Positions 1 through 8,288 are shown, counted from the stretch's first letter. The stretch: DNA of 64,000 bases from an uncultured Olegusella sp. (GCF_947253395.1 NZ_CAMXYY010000002.1:7609-71608), one strand, 5' to 3'. A program made the numbers and translations. The notes: generated from the sequence alone by a model not told the origin.

Positions 1-64
1 GGAAGCCGCGGTATTTGATGACTAAAGGCCATTTTAATCAAAGCATTTATTCAAGCATTACATT

Positions 65-93
65 TTGACTATCCAGCTGCTGGGATGTATAGC
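65..93 (+). promoter_or_regulatory. Probable promoter of trpS
   Basis: A TTGACT -35 box (65-70) and a TATAGC -10 box (88-93) are separated by 17 bases, about 40 bases before the trpS start. A better-looking TATGAT lies at 95-100 but at the wrong spacing. No T-box or leader peptide fits in the short 5' region. Confidence 0.5.
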
Positions 94-132
94 CTATGAT
101 AGAGAACGTTAACGAGATTAGAGGAGGCCTTG

Positions 133-1188
133 ATGCCCAACGAGGGAAGTTATGAAGCAGCGCTGAGGCGTAGCAACCAAATTCAGGCAGATCTTGCCGA
201 TGGCAAAACCGAAGCTTATACCATGCTTACAGGCGATCGCCCTACAGGACGTCTGCATATGGGTCATTACTTTGGCACTCTGATTGAGCGTGTACGCCTA
301 CAAAACATGGGCGTTAAGTCCAACGTCATCATTGCGGACTATCAGGTCATCACCGATCGCGATACCACTGAGCATATCCAGGATAATGTCTATAACATGG
401 TGATGGATTATCTTGCTTGTGGCATTGATCCTGCAAAGACCATGATTTTTACTCACTCAGCAGTGCCTGCAGCCAATCAGCTGATGTTACCTTTTCTCTC
501 CTTGGTTTCAGAAGCCGAGCTTGCACGTAACCCTACGGTTAAAGCCGAGCAGGAAGCTAGTGGACATGCTCTGACAGGTTTGCTTTTGACCTATCCCGTA
601 CATCAAGCCTGCGATATTTTGTTTTGCAAGGGCAATATCGTTCCTGTTGGTCGCGATCAGTTGCCTCATATTGAGATAACAAGTAAAATTGCGCGCCGTT
701 TTAACGACCGGTATCACTGTAAGGTGTTTCCTGAGGTCGCGGGGCTCCTTACCTCTACGCCCCTGCTTCCTGGTCTAGATGGTCGCAAGATGAGCAAGTC
801 TTATGGCAACGCTATCTCTTTGTGCATGACGGCAGAAGAAACCGCAAAGCTCATCAAGAAGTCCAAGACCGACTCCGATCGCAATATTACCTTTGATCCT
901 GAGAATCGTCCCGGTGTCTCTGCGTTGCTTACTACAGCAGGTATTTGCACAGGTCGCGATCCCAAGGAGATTGCAGAAGAGATTGGTATGGGCGGTGGCG
1001 GTGCGCTGAAACGTTATGTTACCGAGGCAGTTAACGGCTATTTTGCACCAATTCGTGAGAAACGTCGTGAGTACGAGCAGGATCTTGATTACATCAAAGA
1101 CGTGCTACACGATGGCAATAGACGCGCTAACGAGCTTGCTCAGGCCACGCTTGCCGAGGTGCAAGAGGCGATGGGCATGGTTTACTAA
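133..1188 (+). CDS. trpS: Tryptophanyl-tRNA synthetase
   Basis: Class I aminoacyl-tRNA synthetase that charges tRNA-Trp with tryptophan in the cytoplasm. The HIGH signature appears as HMGH (about residue 42) in the context TGDRPTGRLHMGHYFG, and the KMSKS loop is exact (GLDGRKMSKSYGN). The length, about 351 residues, suits bacterial TrpRS. The ATG at 133 is preferred over the adjacent in-frame TTG at 130 because a GAGGAGG Shine-Dalgarno site ends five bases upstream. It stands alone, followed by about 250 non-coding bases. It lies beside the aromatic amino-acid locus, but no shared transcription is evident. Identity is secure. Confidence 0.96.
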   Translation: MPNEGSYEAALRRSNQIQADLADGKTEAYTMLTGDRPTGRLHMGHYFGTLIERVRLQNMGVKSNVIIADYQVITDRDTTEHIQDNVYNMVMDYLACGIDPAKTMIFTHSAVPAANQLMLPFLSLVSEAELARNPTVKAEQEASGHALTGLLLTYPVHQACDILFCKGNIVPVGRDQLPHIEITSKIARRFNDRYHCKVFPEVAGLLTSTPLLPGLDGRKMSKSYGNAISLCMTAEETAKLIKKSKTDSDRNITFDPENRPGVSALLTTAGICTGRDPKEIAEEIGMGGGGALKRYVTEAVNGYFAPIREKRREYEQDLDYIKDVLHDGNRRANELAQATLAEVQEAMGMVY

Positions 1189-1200
1189 ATCAAGCTTCGT

Positions 1201-1267
1201 GGGTGCATTTTGTTTTTAGTGGCGGAGTGTACGCTTGACGATACAAAAAACGCACCCTGATATCAGG
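1201..1267. promoter_or_regulatory. Hairpin and 12-bp palindrome in the trpS / cyclo-ligase gap
   Basis: The 255-base gap after trpS holds a GGGTGC (1201-1206) / GCACCC (1252-1257) inverted repeat extended by T/A tracts, and an overlapping perfect palindrome CCTGATATCAGG (1256-1267). A TTGACG (1235-1240) with 17-base spacing to TGATAT (1258-1263) could be a promoter whose -10 lies inside the palindrome, which would suit an operator. Alternatively the large hairpin helps end trpS transcription. The structure is visible; the function is inferred. Confidence 0.35.
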
Positions 1268-1396
1268 TCGTATACGAAGGTTGATTTTTACTCTTCCGCT
1301 TACGATGAGCACATCGATACTATCAAAGGTTTTATGCGCATACTTAGGTGCATAAGAACACAGCATGAGTTTATCGCTAACGTAGGTGAAAGCTTT

Positions 1397-1405
1397 TGCT
1401 ATGAT
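1397..1405 (+). promoter_or_regulatory. Extended -10 promoter candidate for the cyclo-ligase-like gene
   Basis: TGCTATGAT matches the extended -10 form (TGn then TATGAT at 1400-1405), 39 bases before the ATG at 1444. There is no recognisable -35 box. Confidence 0.35.
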
Positions 1406-1443
1406 TTTTAGACTGACACTGTAGCGCAGTAGAGGAGAAATGC

Positions 1444-2043
1444 ATGGCAAGCTCAAATGGAGCAGACGCAAGTAAGACTGCACTTGAAGCAAGTTATCTG
1501 CGTGCATTACCGACTCCTGTTATCAGCAGTACTACAGACAATGAAGGTGCGCTTGACCTGTTAGCCAAACTTGATTTGTGGACTCGTGCACAAGTCGTCT
1601 TGCTACCTGCAAGCGACCAAGGCGGTATCTCTATGACAGCCCTTGCCAAGCGAGCTTTTGCTGCTGGTAAACGTGTGGGGCTTTGCTTGAATTGCAATGG
1701 TGTTGCCGACTGTATTGAGATTTTTTCTGAAGCAGAACTTGACGTTACAGAGTATACGATTCCCGAGGCATCTCGTTGCCGTGCCGAAGGTGATACGTTG
1801 GGCTTCAGCTGCAGCGAGCTTGTAGAGTCGCTCTGTATCGTATCCGGGCTAGTGTTTGATGGCCAAGGGTATCGTGTTGGTGAAGATGACGATAAACTCG
1901 ATGAGTTTCTTGCCTTCTATCCTGGTCACAAGCTTGCTCTTGTCCGTTCGATGCAGGTCTCAAGCAACCCGTTGCCACATGGAGACAAAGCCATTGCCGT
2001 TGATTACCTCATCACCGAAAATGCTGTCTGGCATTGTGCTTAG
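1444..2043 (+). CDS. Degenerate 5-formyltetrahydrofolate cyclo-ligase family protein
   Basis: A 199-residue protein whose C-terminal half aligns by eye with 5-formyl-THF cyclo-ligase (MTHFS; converts 5-formyl-THF to methenyl-THF with ATP). The family pattern of a hydrophobic strand, GLxFDxxGxRxG, a following helix, a strand with Q, LP and VDYxITE is recognisable at about residues 125-195. However, the glycine-rich ATP loop normally read as GYGGGYYDRFL is here GEDDDKLDEFL, so the nucleotide- and substrate-binding core is lost. The N-terminal half keeps the GK(R)V strand region. It may therefore be catalytically dead or changed in specificity. The ATG at 1444 has an AGGAGAAA site just upstream. 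The coding frame is intact, so it is not obviously a decaying pseudogene. Confidence 0.6.
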   Translation: MASSNGADASKTALEASYLRALPTPVISSTTDNEGALDLLAKLDLWTRAQVVLLPASDQGGISMTALAKRAFAAGKRVGLCLNCNGVADCIEIFSEAELDVTEYTIPEASRCRAEGDTLGFSCSELVESLCIVSGLVFDGQGYRVGEDDDKLDEFLAFYPGHKLALVRSMQVSSNPLPHGDKAIAVDYLITENAVWHCA

Positions 2044-2059
2044 TTGCTTCTTTGCAGCG

Positions 2060-2146
2060 GGTTTACAACACGCTATTGCTTCGTAGATGGTTCACGACGC
2101 ATCTTTATATCCTAGTGGGTTTACGATGCACCTTTACTACAGGCTG
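2060..2146. repeat. Three degenerate 29-bp tandem units
   Basis: Between the two convergent genes, units beginning GGTTTACAACAC (2060), GGTTCACGACGC (2089) and GGTTTACGATGC (2118) recur at exactly 29-base steps. Units two and three share most of their first 19 positions; unit one is more diverged. No spacer structure or cas gene is present, so this is not a CRISPR array. Role unknown. Confidence 0.4.
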
Positions 2147-2158
2147 TAGAAATGACGA

Positions 2159-3169
2159 CTACAGCTTGCACGCAGTGACATTCAAATGAGCGGCCATATC
2201 CCTAATAGCTTTGGCGTAGCCCTCGACACCTAAGCCCACAATAGACTCAAAGCATGCGCCGCGCACGTAAGAAATCTGTCTAAATGCTTCACGCTTGTCT
2301 ACCTCAGAAATATGTACCTCGATAGTGGGAATATCAACTGCGCGTAGGGCATCAAGCAAAGCAATTGAAGTATGTGTCAGAGCTCCTGGATTGATGATAA
2401 TACCGTCATAAACCTGATAGGCATCTTGGATGCGGTCAACGATATCGCCTTCATGGTTGGACTGAAAACATGAGCATGTACTAAAGCCAGTTTCACTGGC
2501 TACCGCTTTGCAAAGGGTGAGTAGATCATCGTAGCTGCTATGACCATAAATATCAGGTTCACGAATGCCAAGCATATTGATATTAGGCCCGTTGATGATA
2601 AGAAGTCTGTAGTCTTGAGTAGAGATACTCTCATCCTTAAAATCATCAGCAGTGCCGAGTTCGTTTGACGTTTCTTGCACGACGTCTGCTTCGCCTGTCG
2701 TATCTTGCTCAAAAAGTTGGCTAAGTCCTGCCAAGTCATCAACATCAGAATGGGCATGACTCAAAAGATGCGCACCACCAAATAAAGTGGCATTGTTGGC
2801 ACGTGATTGTGCTTCATAAGAACGCTGACGAGAAGGGCTGATACGCACACGTAGATTGGATGCTAAAGGAGATGTACCCACCACAGTATCTGCATCTTCA
2901 GGATTAAGGCCCGTGAGTTCAACAAAGGAGTTGTATACATCACGAACGAGGCGCGGCCCAAAAACCACCTCAAGACCATCGAAACCTCGTGAAGCTAAAC
3001 CAAGTACGCCAGGGATGGATTCCAGCGCTTCATCGTCAACTTCATCAGGATTGACGATACGCAGCCTAAGGCGTGTCATGCACAAAGAGTTAGAGCGGAC
3101 ATTTTCTTTGCCACCTACACTCAAAAGTACTGATTTCGCGATTGACGAAGGCGAAGCTTCGACTGCCAT
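2159..3169 (-). CDS. aroQ: PTS EIIB domain fused to type II 3-dehydroquinate dehydratase
   Basis: Two-domain protein of 336 residues. The C-terminal part (about 187-336) is a complete type II dehydroquinase, which dehydrates 3-dehydroquinate to 3-dehydroshikimate (shikimate step 3). It has INGPNINMLG, the REPDIYG loop with the catalytic Arg and Tyr, FQSNHEGDIVD, NPGALTHTS and EVHIS with the catalytic His. The N-terminal part (about 5-88) matches a glucose/sucrose-type PTS EIIB domain: GGKENV, then LCMTRLRLRI with the phospho-acceptor Cys30 kept, then IPGVLG and a GP-containing helix start. A Ser/Asp/Glu-rich linker of roughly 95 residues joins them. No EIIC membrane domain is nearby. The ATG at 3169 has GGGAGG ten bases upstream. 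A 132-base gap separates it from aroEK, so it may have its own promoter. Normal AroQ is about 145-150 residues, so the fusion more than doubles it. The role of EIIB is unknown; a regulatory role is inferred. Confidence 0.88.
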   Translation of the reverse strand: MAVEASPSSIAKSVLLSVGGKENVRSNSLCMTRLRLRIVNPDEVDDEALESIPGVLGLASRGFDGLEVVFGPRLVRDVYNSFVELTGLNPEDADTVVGTSPLASNLRVRISPSRQRSYEAQSRANNATLFGGAHLLSHAHSDVDDLAGLSQLFEQDTTGEADVVQETSNELGTADDFKDESISTQDYRLLIINGPNINMLGIREPDIYGHSSYDDLLTLCKAVASETGFSTCSCFQSNHEGDIVDRIQDAYQVYDGIIINPGALTHTSIALLDALRAVDIPTIEVHISEVDKREAFRQISYVRGACFESIVGLGVEGYAKAIRDMAAHLNVTACKL

Positions 3170-3301
3170 AAGACTCTATCCTCCCTGGAGTTGCGAAACT
3201 TTAGTATAGGAAAGATTCTGCCCTACATATAGCTTTTACAAAGCTCAAACGGTGAGTGGCAGCATGTTTAGGCAAAAAAAGAAATTAGTTGAGAACATTA
3301 A

Positions 3302-4591
3302 TTATTCTGTTGTTTGGGTTTTTAGGAAGTCAGAAATAGCGTGCGCATCACCTGCAGGAGAACCAGTGCACGCAACAATGATATCTGCCCAGCTACGATA
3401 GAGATTCATGCGTTCGGCTGCAAGCTGGACGAGCCCTTTGGACTGTGAGAGGGGTCTGCCCCTAGTGGAAAGCTGTTCAATAGGGCGATCTAGCATCACG
3501 ATAAGTCCATTTTGGTGAAGCAAATCGTAGTTTTCTTTGCGTACAACTACACCGCCACCACAGGAGATAACAAGACCTGACCTACTTGCATAGTCTGCAA
3601 GAATTTGAGATTCAGCGTCACGAAAAGCAGCTTCGCCATGTGCGCTGATAAAGCCTGCAGCGGTGCTGTCTTCTTTTATTTCAAAAGCTGCATCAAGGTC
3701 AATAAAAGGACGATGCAATTTGCGTGCTAAAAGGGCGCCCGTACTCGTCTTGCCAACTCCTGGCATTCCGATTAAACAGATATTGGTCATAGAACTGCGC
3801 AACTCACGCTCAATCATTTCAATCGTTTTCTGTGAATGGGTAGTGCTCAAGAAAAGCTCAGATGAAAGAGCTGCCTGAGCAACAAGCATGGCAAGTCCAG
3901 ACTCAAAAGGAATGCCAAGACGTTCTGCTTGTAAACAAAGGCCCGTGCGTGCGGGGTTGTAGACGATATCAATGACTCCTCGCAGATGACTGAGCCTTGC
4001 TAGTGTTGTATTGCTCAGGGGGCTTGCAGGACAGTTGGGATACATACCCACAGGCGTTGTATTGATGAGAAGCTCAGCATCTGCATGGCGTGTGTCAAGT
4101 GTGTCATAGCTATCGTCACTATGACGGGAGATGACACTGACAGAGGCTTCCAATTCCTTAAGAGCGGCTTGCACTGCTTGACTTGCGCCACCAGACCCCA
4201 AAACGACAACAGGCAAATCAGAAAGTAGCTGAACTCCATTTGTACCCCAGTGATGTTTACAAAAGCGTTTGAGCATCCAAGCAAAGCCGCCCACATCGCT
4301 ATTATCGGCAAAAATGCTGCCATCACGGCGTTTGATCAAGGTGTTGGCAGTACCTATGCGTTGCGCACGTTCACTTACCTCGTCAGCCAGTGCAAAAGCA
4401 TTGACCTTGTAAGGAATGGTGACATTGAGCCCCTGCCATGTACCATGGCGAATAAAGTCTTTAAGCTCTTCTGGCTCACGTTCGAAAAGCGCATAGGGAG
4501 CCGAGCCTAGCATCTTGTGGATGCGAGGTGACCAGCTATGGCCAAGTTTGCGACCAAGGAGGCCAAAGCGAGAGTCAGGGGCTTCAGCCAT
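3302..4591 (-). CDS. aroE-aroK: Fused shikimate dehydrogenase - shikimate kinase
   Basis: Bifunctional enzyme of 429 residues for shikimate steps 4 and 5. Residues 1 to about 265 are AroE (NADPH-dependent reduction of dehydroshikimate): GRKLGHSWSPRIH at the substrate site, NVTIPYK with the catalytic Lys62, ADNSDVGG, the nucleotide loop GSGGASQA, and INTTPVGM. From Met268 the AroK domain follows: Walker A GMPGVGKTS (about 275-283), the IDLD acidic site, FRDAE and the GGG shikimate-binding strand, ending in an RP lid region. The internal Met268 has no stop before it, so this is a real fusion rather than adjacent genes. Its ATG overlaps the pheA stop codon by one base (TAATG), implying translational coupling in the aroA-aroC-pheA-aroEK transcript. 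Confidence 0.94.
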   Translation of the reverse strand: MAEAPDSRFGLLGRKLGHSWSPRIHKMLGSAPYALFEREPEELKDFIRHGTWQGLNVTIPYKVNAFALADEVSERAQRIGTANTLIKRRDGSIFADNSDVGGFAWMLKRFCKHHWGTNGVQLLSDLPVVVLGSGGASQAVQAALKELEASVSVISRHSDDSYDTLDTRHADAELLINTTPVGMYPNCPASPLSNTTLARLSHLRGVIDIVYNPARTGLCLQAERLGIPFESGLAMLVAQAALSSELFLSTTHSQKTIEMIERELRSSMTNICLIGMPGVGKTSTGALLARKLHRPFIDLDAAFEIKEDSTAAGFISAHGEAAFRDAESQILADYASRSGLVISCGGGVVVRKENYDLLHQNGLIVMLDRPIEQLSTRGRPLSQSKGLVQLAAERMNLYRSWADIIVACTGSPAGDAHAISDFLKTQTTE

Positions 4592-5736
4592 TAGATGACC
4601 TCACGGTAACTTCCGAGATAGCGCATGTCTTCGCAGACATTGCCGAGGGTTGACATGAGCTGTGTAAATTCAGGAGCTACGACGGGACAATCCACATCAA
4701 AATAAAACATGAACTCAAAGTCCTTGCCTAGAATAGGCCGACTCTCAAGTTTAATGATATTGATATCGAGGGCATAAAACTTAGCAAGCACTTTGAAAAG
4801 AGCCCCAGGTTCATTGCCAACGACAAGCATCAAAGAACTGCGGTCTGCACCAGGATAGACAGTGAGTTTTTTTGTGATACAAGCAAAGCGGGTGTAGTTA
4901 TCATCGCGATCCTGCACTGCTTGCGCAAGGGGAACTAAGCCATAAAGTTCTGCGCACGCACGTGATGCAAGGGCAGCAACATCACTACGTTCAGAATTGG
5001 CAACCAGTTTGGAGGCAGCAGCGGTATTCTCAACCACATGTACCTGTGCGTGAGGCAGTGATTGCAAAAAGCTCATACTCTGAGCAACTGCTTGCTCATG
5101 GCTATAAATTTCGCGAATATCCTCAAGTTTCGTGCCTGGTTTGGCAAGAAGATTGTGATCAACCTTAAGGCGGCAGGTGCGTACAATATGGAAGTCATAC
5201 TGCATCATGAGGTCGTAGACCTCATTTACCGATCCTGCGCTGCTATTTTCAATGGGCAGCACACCATAGTCGGAAAATCCCTGGTCAACCGCACGAAAAA
5301 CACCATCAAAGGTATCGAAGTAGCTAATGTTGGCATGCTTGAACAGACAATCAGTTGCAATTTGTGAATAAGCTCCCTCAACGCCTTGGCAGGCAACAAA
5401 GGCATCACGAGGGAAAAGCTCAGGAGACTCTTTGAGAGCTTCGTTAATGTTTGCAACTACCTGATTGCTGTGACCCAAAGCACTCGTTTGACGTGAGCGA
5501 GAAGCTTCCATAAGCAAAGACATCAGTACTTGGACATAGGCCTGCTGGTCCTTAGGCACCTTGGCTGCGGCATTGACAAGTATTTGATGCTCGCGATCGC
5601 GGTTAAAAACGGGAAGCTTGTGTTCAGCTTTATAAGCTGCGACCTTATGAGCAACATCCATGCGCTCTTTGAAGAGCTCAAGAATGTCGTCATCGATACG
5701 GTCAATATGCTTACGTAGTTCTGAAATATCTGCCAT
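4591..5736 (-). CDS. pheA: Bifunctional chorismate mutase - prephenate dehydratase
   Basis: Converts chorismate to prephenate and then to phenylpyruvate, committing carbon to phenylalanine. Residues 1 to about 90 form an AroQ-class helical chorismate mutase (LRKHIDRIDDDILELFKERM...). About 105-285 is the prephenate dehydratase domain (QGVEGAYSQIA near its start, then ENSSAGSVNEVYDL and, late, the NYTRFACI segment with the catalytic TRF). About 295-375 is an ACT domain (NEPGALFKVLAKF, then the ESRPI effector loop), so phenylalanine feedback is expected. The ATG at 5736 is chosen because a weak GGA element sits six bases upstream; a second in-frame ATG at 5742 is also possible. It shares a one-base overlap with aroEK. 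Confidence 0.94.
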   Translation of the reverse strand: MADISELRKHIDRIDDDILELFKERMDVAHKVAAYKAEHKLPVFNRDREHQILVNAAAKVPKDQQAYVQVLMSLLMEASRSRQTSALGHSNQVVANINEALKESPELFPRDAFVACQGVEGAYSQIATDCLFKHANISYFDTFDGVFRAVDQGFSDYGVLPIENSSAGSVNEVYDLMMQYDFHIVRTCRLKVDHNLLAKPGTKLEDIREIYSHEQAVAQSMSFLQSLPHAQVHVVENTAAASKLVANSERSDVAALASRACAELYGLVPLAQAVQDRDDNYTRFACITKKLTVYPGADRSSLMLVVGNEPGALFKVLAKFYALDINIIKLESRPILGKDFEFMFYFDVDCPVVAPEFTQLMSTLGNVCEDMRYLGSYREVI

Positions 5737-5783
5737 GGTCATTCCGCTTTCTTAAAGTAGAGGTTATTTGTTCCTTTTGTAGT

Positions 5784-6920
5784 TTAAAGGTAATGCTCAT
5801 CATCTGCGCCGCAGGGAGGCCAGGCAAGCCAAGAATCCAAGATAGCAAGGGCACATGCAGACTCTGCTACAGGTACAGCGCGTGGGGCTATGCAGGGGTC
5901 GTGTCTACCCTGTACACGAAGAACAGTCTCTTCATTGCGTATGAGATCAACTGAGCGTTGTTCCTGCGCGATTGAAGATGTGGGTTTGACTGCCATGCGC
6001 CACAAGAGGGGAGCGCCACTTGTAACGCCTCCCAGATTTCCGCCTGCATCGTTTTTGGCAGGATATACCTTGCCATCAATAATGACATAGGGGTCATTGT
6101 GCTCGCTGCCAAGCATTCTTGCGGCGGCAAAGCCCGCGCCAAATTCCAGACCCTTTACTGCGGGAATTCCAAAGACAATACGAGAGATGGTTGATTCAAT
6201 TCCGTCAAACATGGGTGAGCCGATGCCTGCAGGCAGTCCTGTGGCAACGCATTCCACAATACCACCGACAGAATCGCACGATTTTCTTGCCTTCTCAATA
6301 TGGGCTTGCATCTCTTCTGCTGCCTGATCACTCAGTACGGGAAAGCTTCGGCCATCCTTTAAGCTGCGTATTTGTGCTGCGAGTGCCTCTGCATCAGCGT
6401 GAGATCCTCGGGCAAAAAATGCCTCATCGGCTATACCTGCACATTCGCTGAGGTGGGCAGCGATGCAGACGTCACGCTCAGACAAAAGTTGCATGGCAAT
6501 ACCACCTGCTGCACAAAGTGGTGCGGTGAGGCGACCTGAGAAGTGTCCTCCGCCTGAGACATCCTGTGCACCATGCCATTTTTGTTGAGCTGTCCAATCG
6601 GCATGACCAGGGCGAGGCACGCGCTTAAGCTCTTCATAATCTCCAGGACGTGTATTGGTGTTTTGAATAACAAGTGCCAGCGGTGCTCCCGAGGTAGTAC
6701 CGCTCTGGTTAAGGCCAGACAGAATAGACACGGCATCCGCCTCTTTGCGCGGCGTTGACCAGCGCGCATGACCAGGTGCGCGGCGCATCATATGCTGCTC
6801 AAGTGCTTCTCGATTGATATGGTGCCCCGAAGGGAGGCCTTCGATGACGCAGCCAATAGCAGGGGAATGAGACTGACCAAATATGGTGACACGCAAGGCG
6901 CTGCCAAAACTAGAGGGCAT
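5784..6920 (-). CDS. aroC: Chorismate synthase
   Basis: Last shikimate step: reduced-FMN-dependent removal of phosphate from EPSP to give chorismate. It starts FGSALRVTIFGQSHSPAIGCVIEGLPSG, the family N-terminus, and has RRAPG, TSGAPLALVIQN, RPGHAD, the GGGHFSGR core and, near the end, RHDPCIAPRAVPVAES. The ATG at 6920 is selected over an open extension to 6998 because of a perfect AGGAGG six bases upstream and the normal N-terminal motif. This gives about 378 residues and an 11-base overlap with the end of aroA, so the two are probably translationally coupled. Confidence 0.95.
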   Translation of the reverse strand: MPSSFGSALRVTIFGQSHSPAIGCVIEGLPSGHHINREALEQHMMRRAPGHARWSTPRKEADAVSILSGLNQSGTTSGAPLALVIQNTNTRPGDYEELKRVPRPGHADWTAQQKWHGAQDVSGGGHFSGRLTAPLCAAGGIAMQLLSERDVCIAAHLSECAGIADEAFFARGSHADAEALAAQIRSLKDGRSFPVLSDQAAEEMQAHIEKARKSCDSVGGIVECVATGLPAGIGSPMFDGIESTISRIVFGIPAVKGLEFGAGFAAARMLGSEHNDPYVIIDGKVYPAKNDAGGNLGGVTSGAPLLWRMAVKPTSSIAQEQRSVDLIRNEETVLRVQGRHDPCIAPRAVPVAESACALAILDSWLAWPPCGADDEHYL

Positions 6921-8232
6921 GTATGGCCTCCTGAGCTTGTGCTTTGCCACCCAGTAGGGCAAAGTCTTTAAAAAACTGAGGATAGGATTTAGCAACACAG
7001 TCTGCCCGGTGGATAAGCGTATCTCCGGTGCATTGGGTTGCCAAAATAGCTGCCATCATTGCAATACGATGATCTCCTGCAGCGTCTACAACTCCACCCG
7101 TAAGGGTTGAGCCTCCGCTAATAAGTAAATCATCGGCTTCAATGCGCGCTCGTGCTCCGAGTGCTTGCAGTGTTGCACTGACGGTTTGCAGACGGTCTGA
7201 TTCTTTGAGGCGTAGGCGACCTGCGTTGACAAGACGTGTGGTGCCCGCCGCACATGCGCCAAGCACCGCCAAAGGAGGTACAAGATCGGGGCAATTTGAA
7301 ACATCCATATGAATGCCTTGTAGGGAAGCAGGAGCGACGCTTGCGGTGTGGTTGCCACGAATAACGGGCGCACCAAAAAGGGAAAGAGCTGCCAAAATAA
7401 CGCGGTCTCCTTGAGCGCTGCTCAGGTTGAGTTGTTTGACTGAAATTGGCTTCTTACCGATAGCAGCTGCTACCAGCCAAAACGCAGCGTTAGACCAGTC
7501 ACCTTCCACCTTGATTGTCTCAGGGGCCGCGAGCTGTGTTCCTGACCCGAAAACACGATAAGCGCGATAGCTACCGTCGGCGAGCTGTTTGTGTCCTGCT
7601 TCGTATTCCACTCCAAATAGGCTTAGTGCGTTTAGGGTTAAGCGAACGTAGGGCTCAGATTGGAAAGGTTCACTCACAAATATCTCTGTGGTGCCTTTGA
7701 GCAGGGAAGCAGCAAGTAAAAGCCCAGTCACATACTGTGAAGAAACATTGCCTGGTAAGGTATAGTTTCCAGCTTGGAGCTGTCCTGTCAGTTTGAGTGG
7801 CCAGCTACCAAACTCAGAAAGATTACAACCGTGTGAGCAAAGTGCTGCGGTAAGTTGAGCGAGTGGACGTTTCGCTAAACGCCCTCTTCCCATAAAGCTT
7901 GCGTCTGCGCCAAGCGCTGCTGCTACGGGTAACATAAAACGCAGGGTAGAGCCGGACTCTCCGCAGTCGAGCTGTGCTTGGGTACGTGGCTCAAACCTTG
8001 ATGTTTTTGGGATGGGGACTACCCGAAATCCTGTTTTGGTAGAGGTGATACGGGCACCAAGTGCTCTGAGACAGGCAATAGTGGCATCAATATCCTGTGA
8101 ACTGCTGCTGCAGTCGATATTGCAGTTCTTATTAGCAAATGCAGCCAAGATAAGCAGTCGATGAGCGACTGATTTGGAGGCAATAGAGTTAAGCTTGCCA
8201 CCAAGACTTCCTGGGCTAATGAGCATATCCAC
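6910..8232 (-). CDS. aroA: 3-phosphoshikimate 1-carboxyvinyltransferase (EPSP synthase)
   Basis: Transfers the enolpyruvyl group of PEP to shikimate 3-phosphate. About 440 residues in two mirrored inside-out barrel domains. Visible motifs are SKSVAHRLLILAA near the N-terminus (the usual K-S-x-x-R site), ECGESG-like DCGESGSTLRFMLPVAAA, the central KGTTEI/SQYVTGLLLAASL region, EGDWSNAAFW, and RLRLKESDRL followed by DHRIAMM. It starts at GTG 8232 with a GGAG seven bases upstream; an ATG at 8226 is the alternative. It appears to be the first gene of the minus-strand aromatic operon, divergent from aroF across about 200 bases. Confidence 0.95.
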   Translation of the reverse strand: MDMLISPGSLGGKLNSIASKSVAHRLLILAAFANKNCNIDCSSSSQDIDATIACLRALGARITSTKTGFRVVPIPKTSRFEPRTQAQLDCGESGSTLRFMLPVAAALGADASFMGRGRLAKRPLAQLTAALCSHGCNLSEFGSWPLKLTGQLQAGNYTLPGNVSSQYVTGLLLAASLLKGTTEIFVSEPFQSEPYVRLTLNALSLFGVEYEAGHKQLADGSYRAYRVFGSGTQLAAPETIKVEGDWSNAAFWLVAAAIGKKPISVKQLNLSSAQGDRVILAALSLFGAPVIRGNHTASVAPASLQGIHMDVSNCPDLVPPLAVLGACAAGTTRLVNAGRLRLKESDRLQTVSATLQALGARARIEADDLLISGGSTLTGGVVDAAGDHRIAMMAAILATQCTGDTLIHRADCVAKSYPQFFKDFALLGGKAQAQEAIHAL

Positions 8233-8288
8233 GCAGGCACTCCGAAATCTCGTTTGGTTTCTTACATGGTTATTGTAAGGAGTGGATT

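Noticed and set aside
1..129. T-box or Trp leader in front of trpS
   Set aside because: The visible 5' region after the likely promoter is only about 30 bases, too short for either, and no Trp-rich frame is present.
1190..1507. A 105-codon minus-strand frame after trpS
   Set aside because: It overlaps the start of the cyclo-ligase-like gene and the trpS stop region, has no SD and no recognisable sequence.
2060..2146. CRISPR-like array
   Set aside because: The 29-bp units are directly abutting and diverged, with no spacers and no cas genes.
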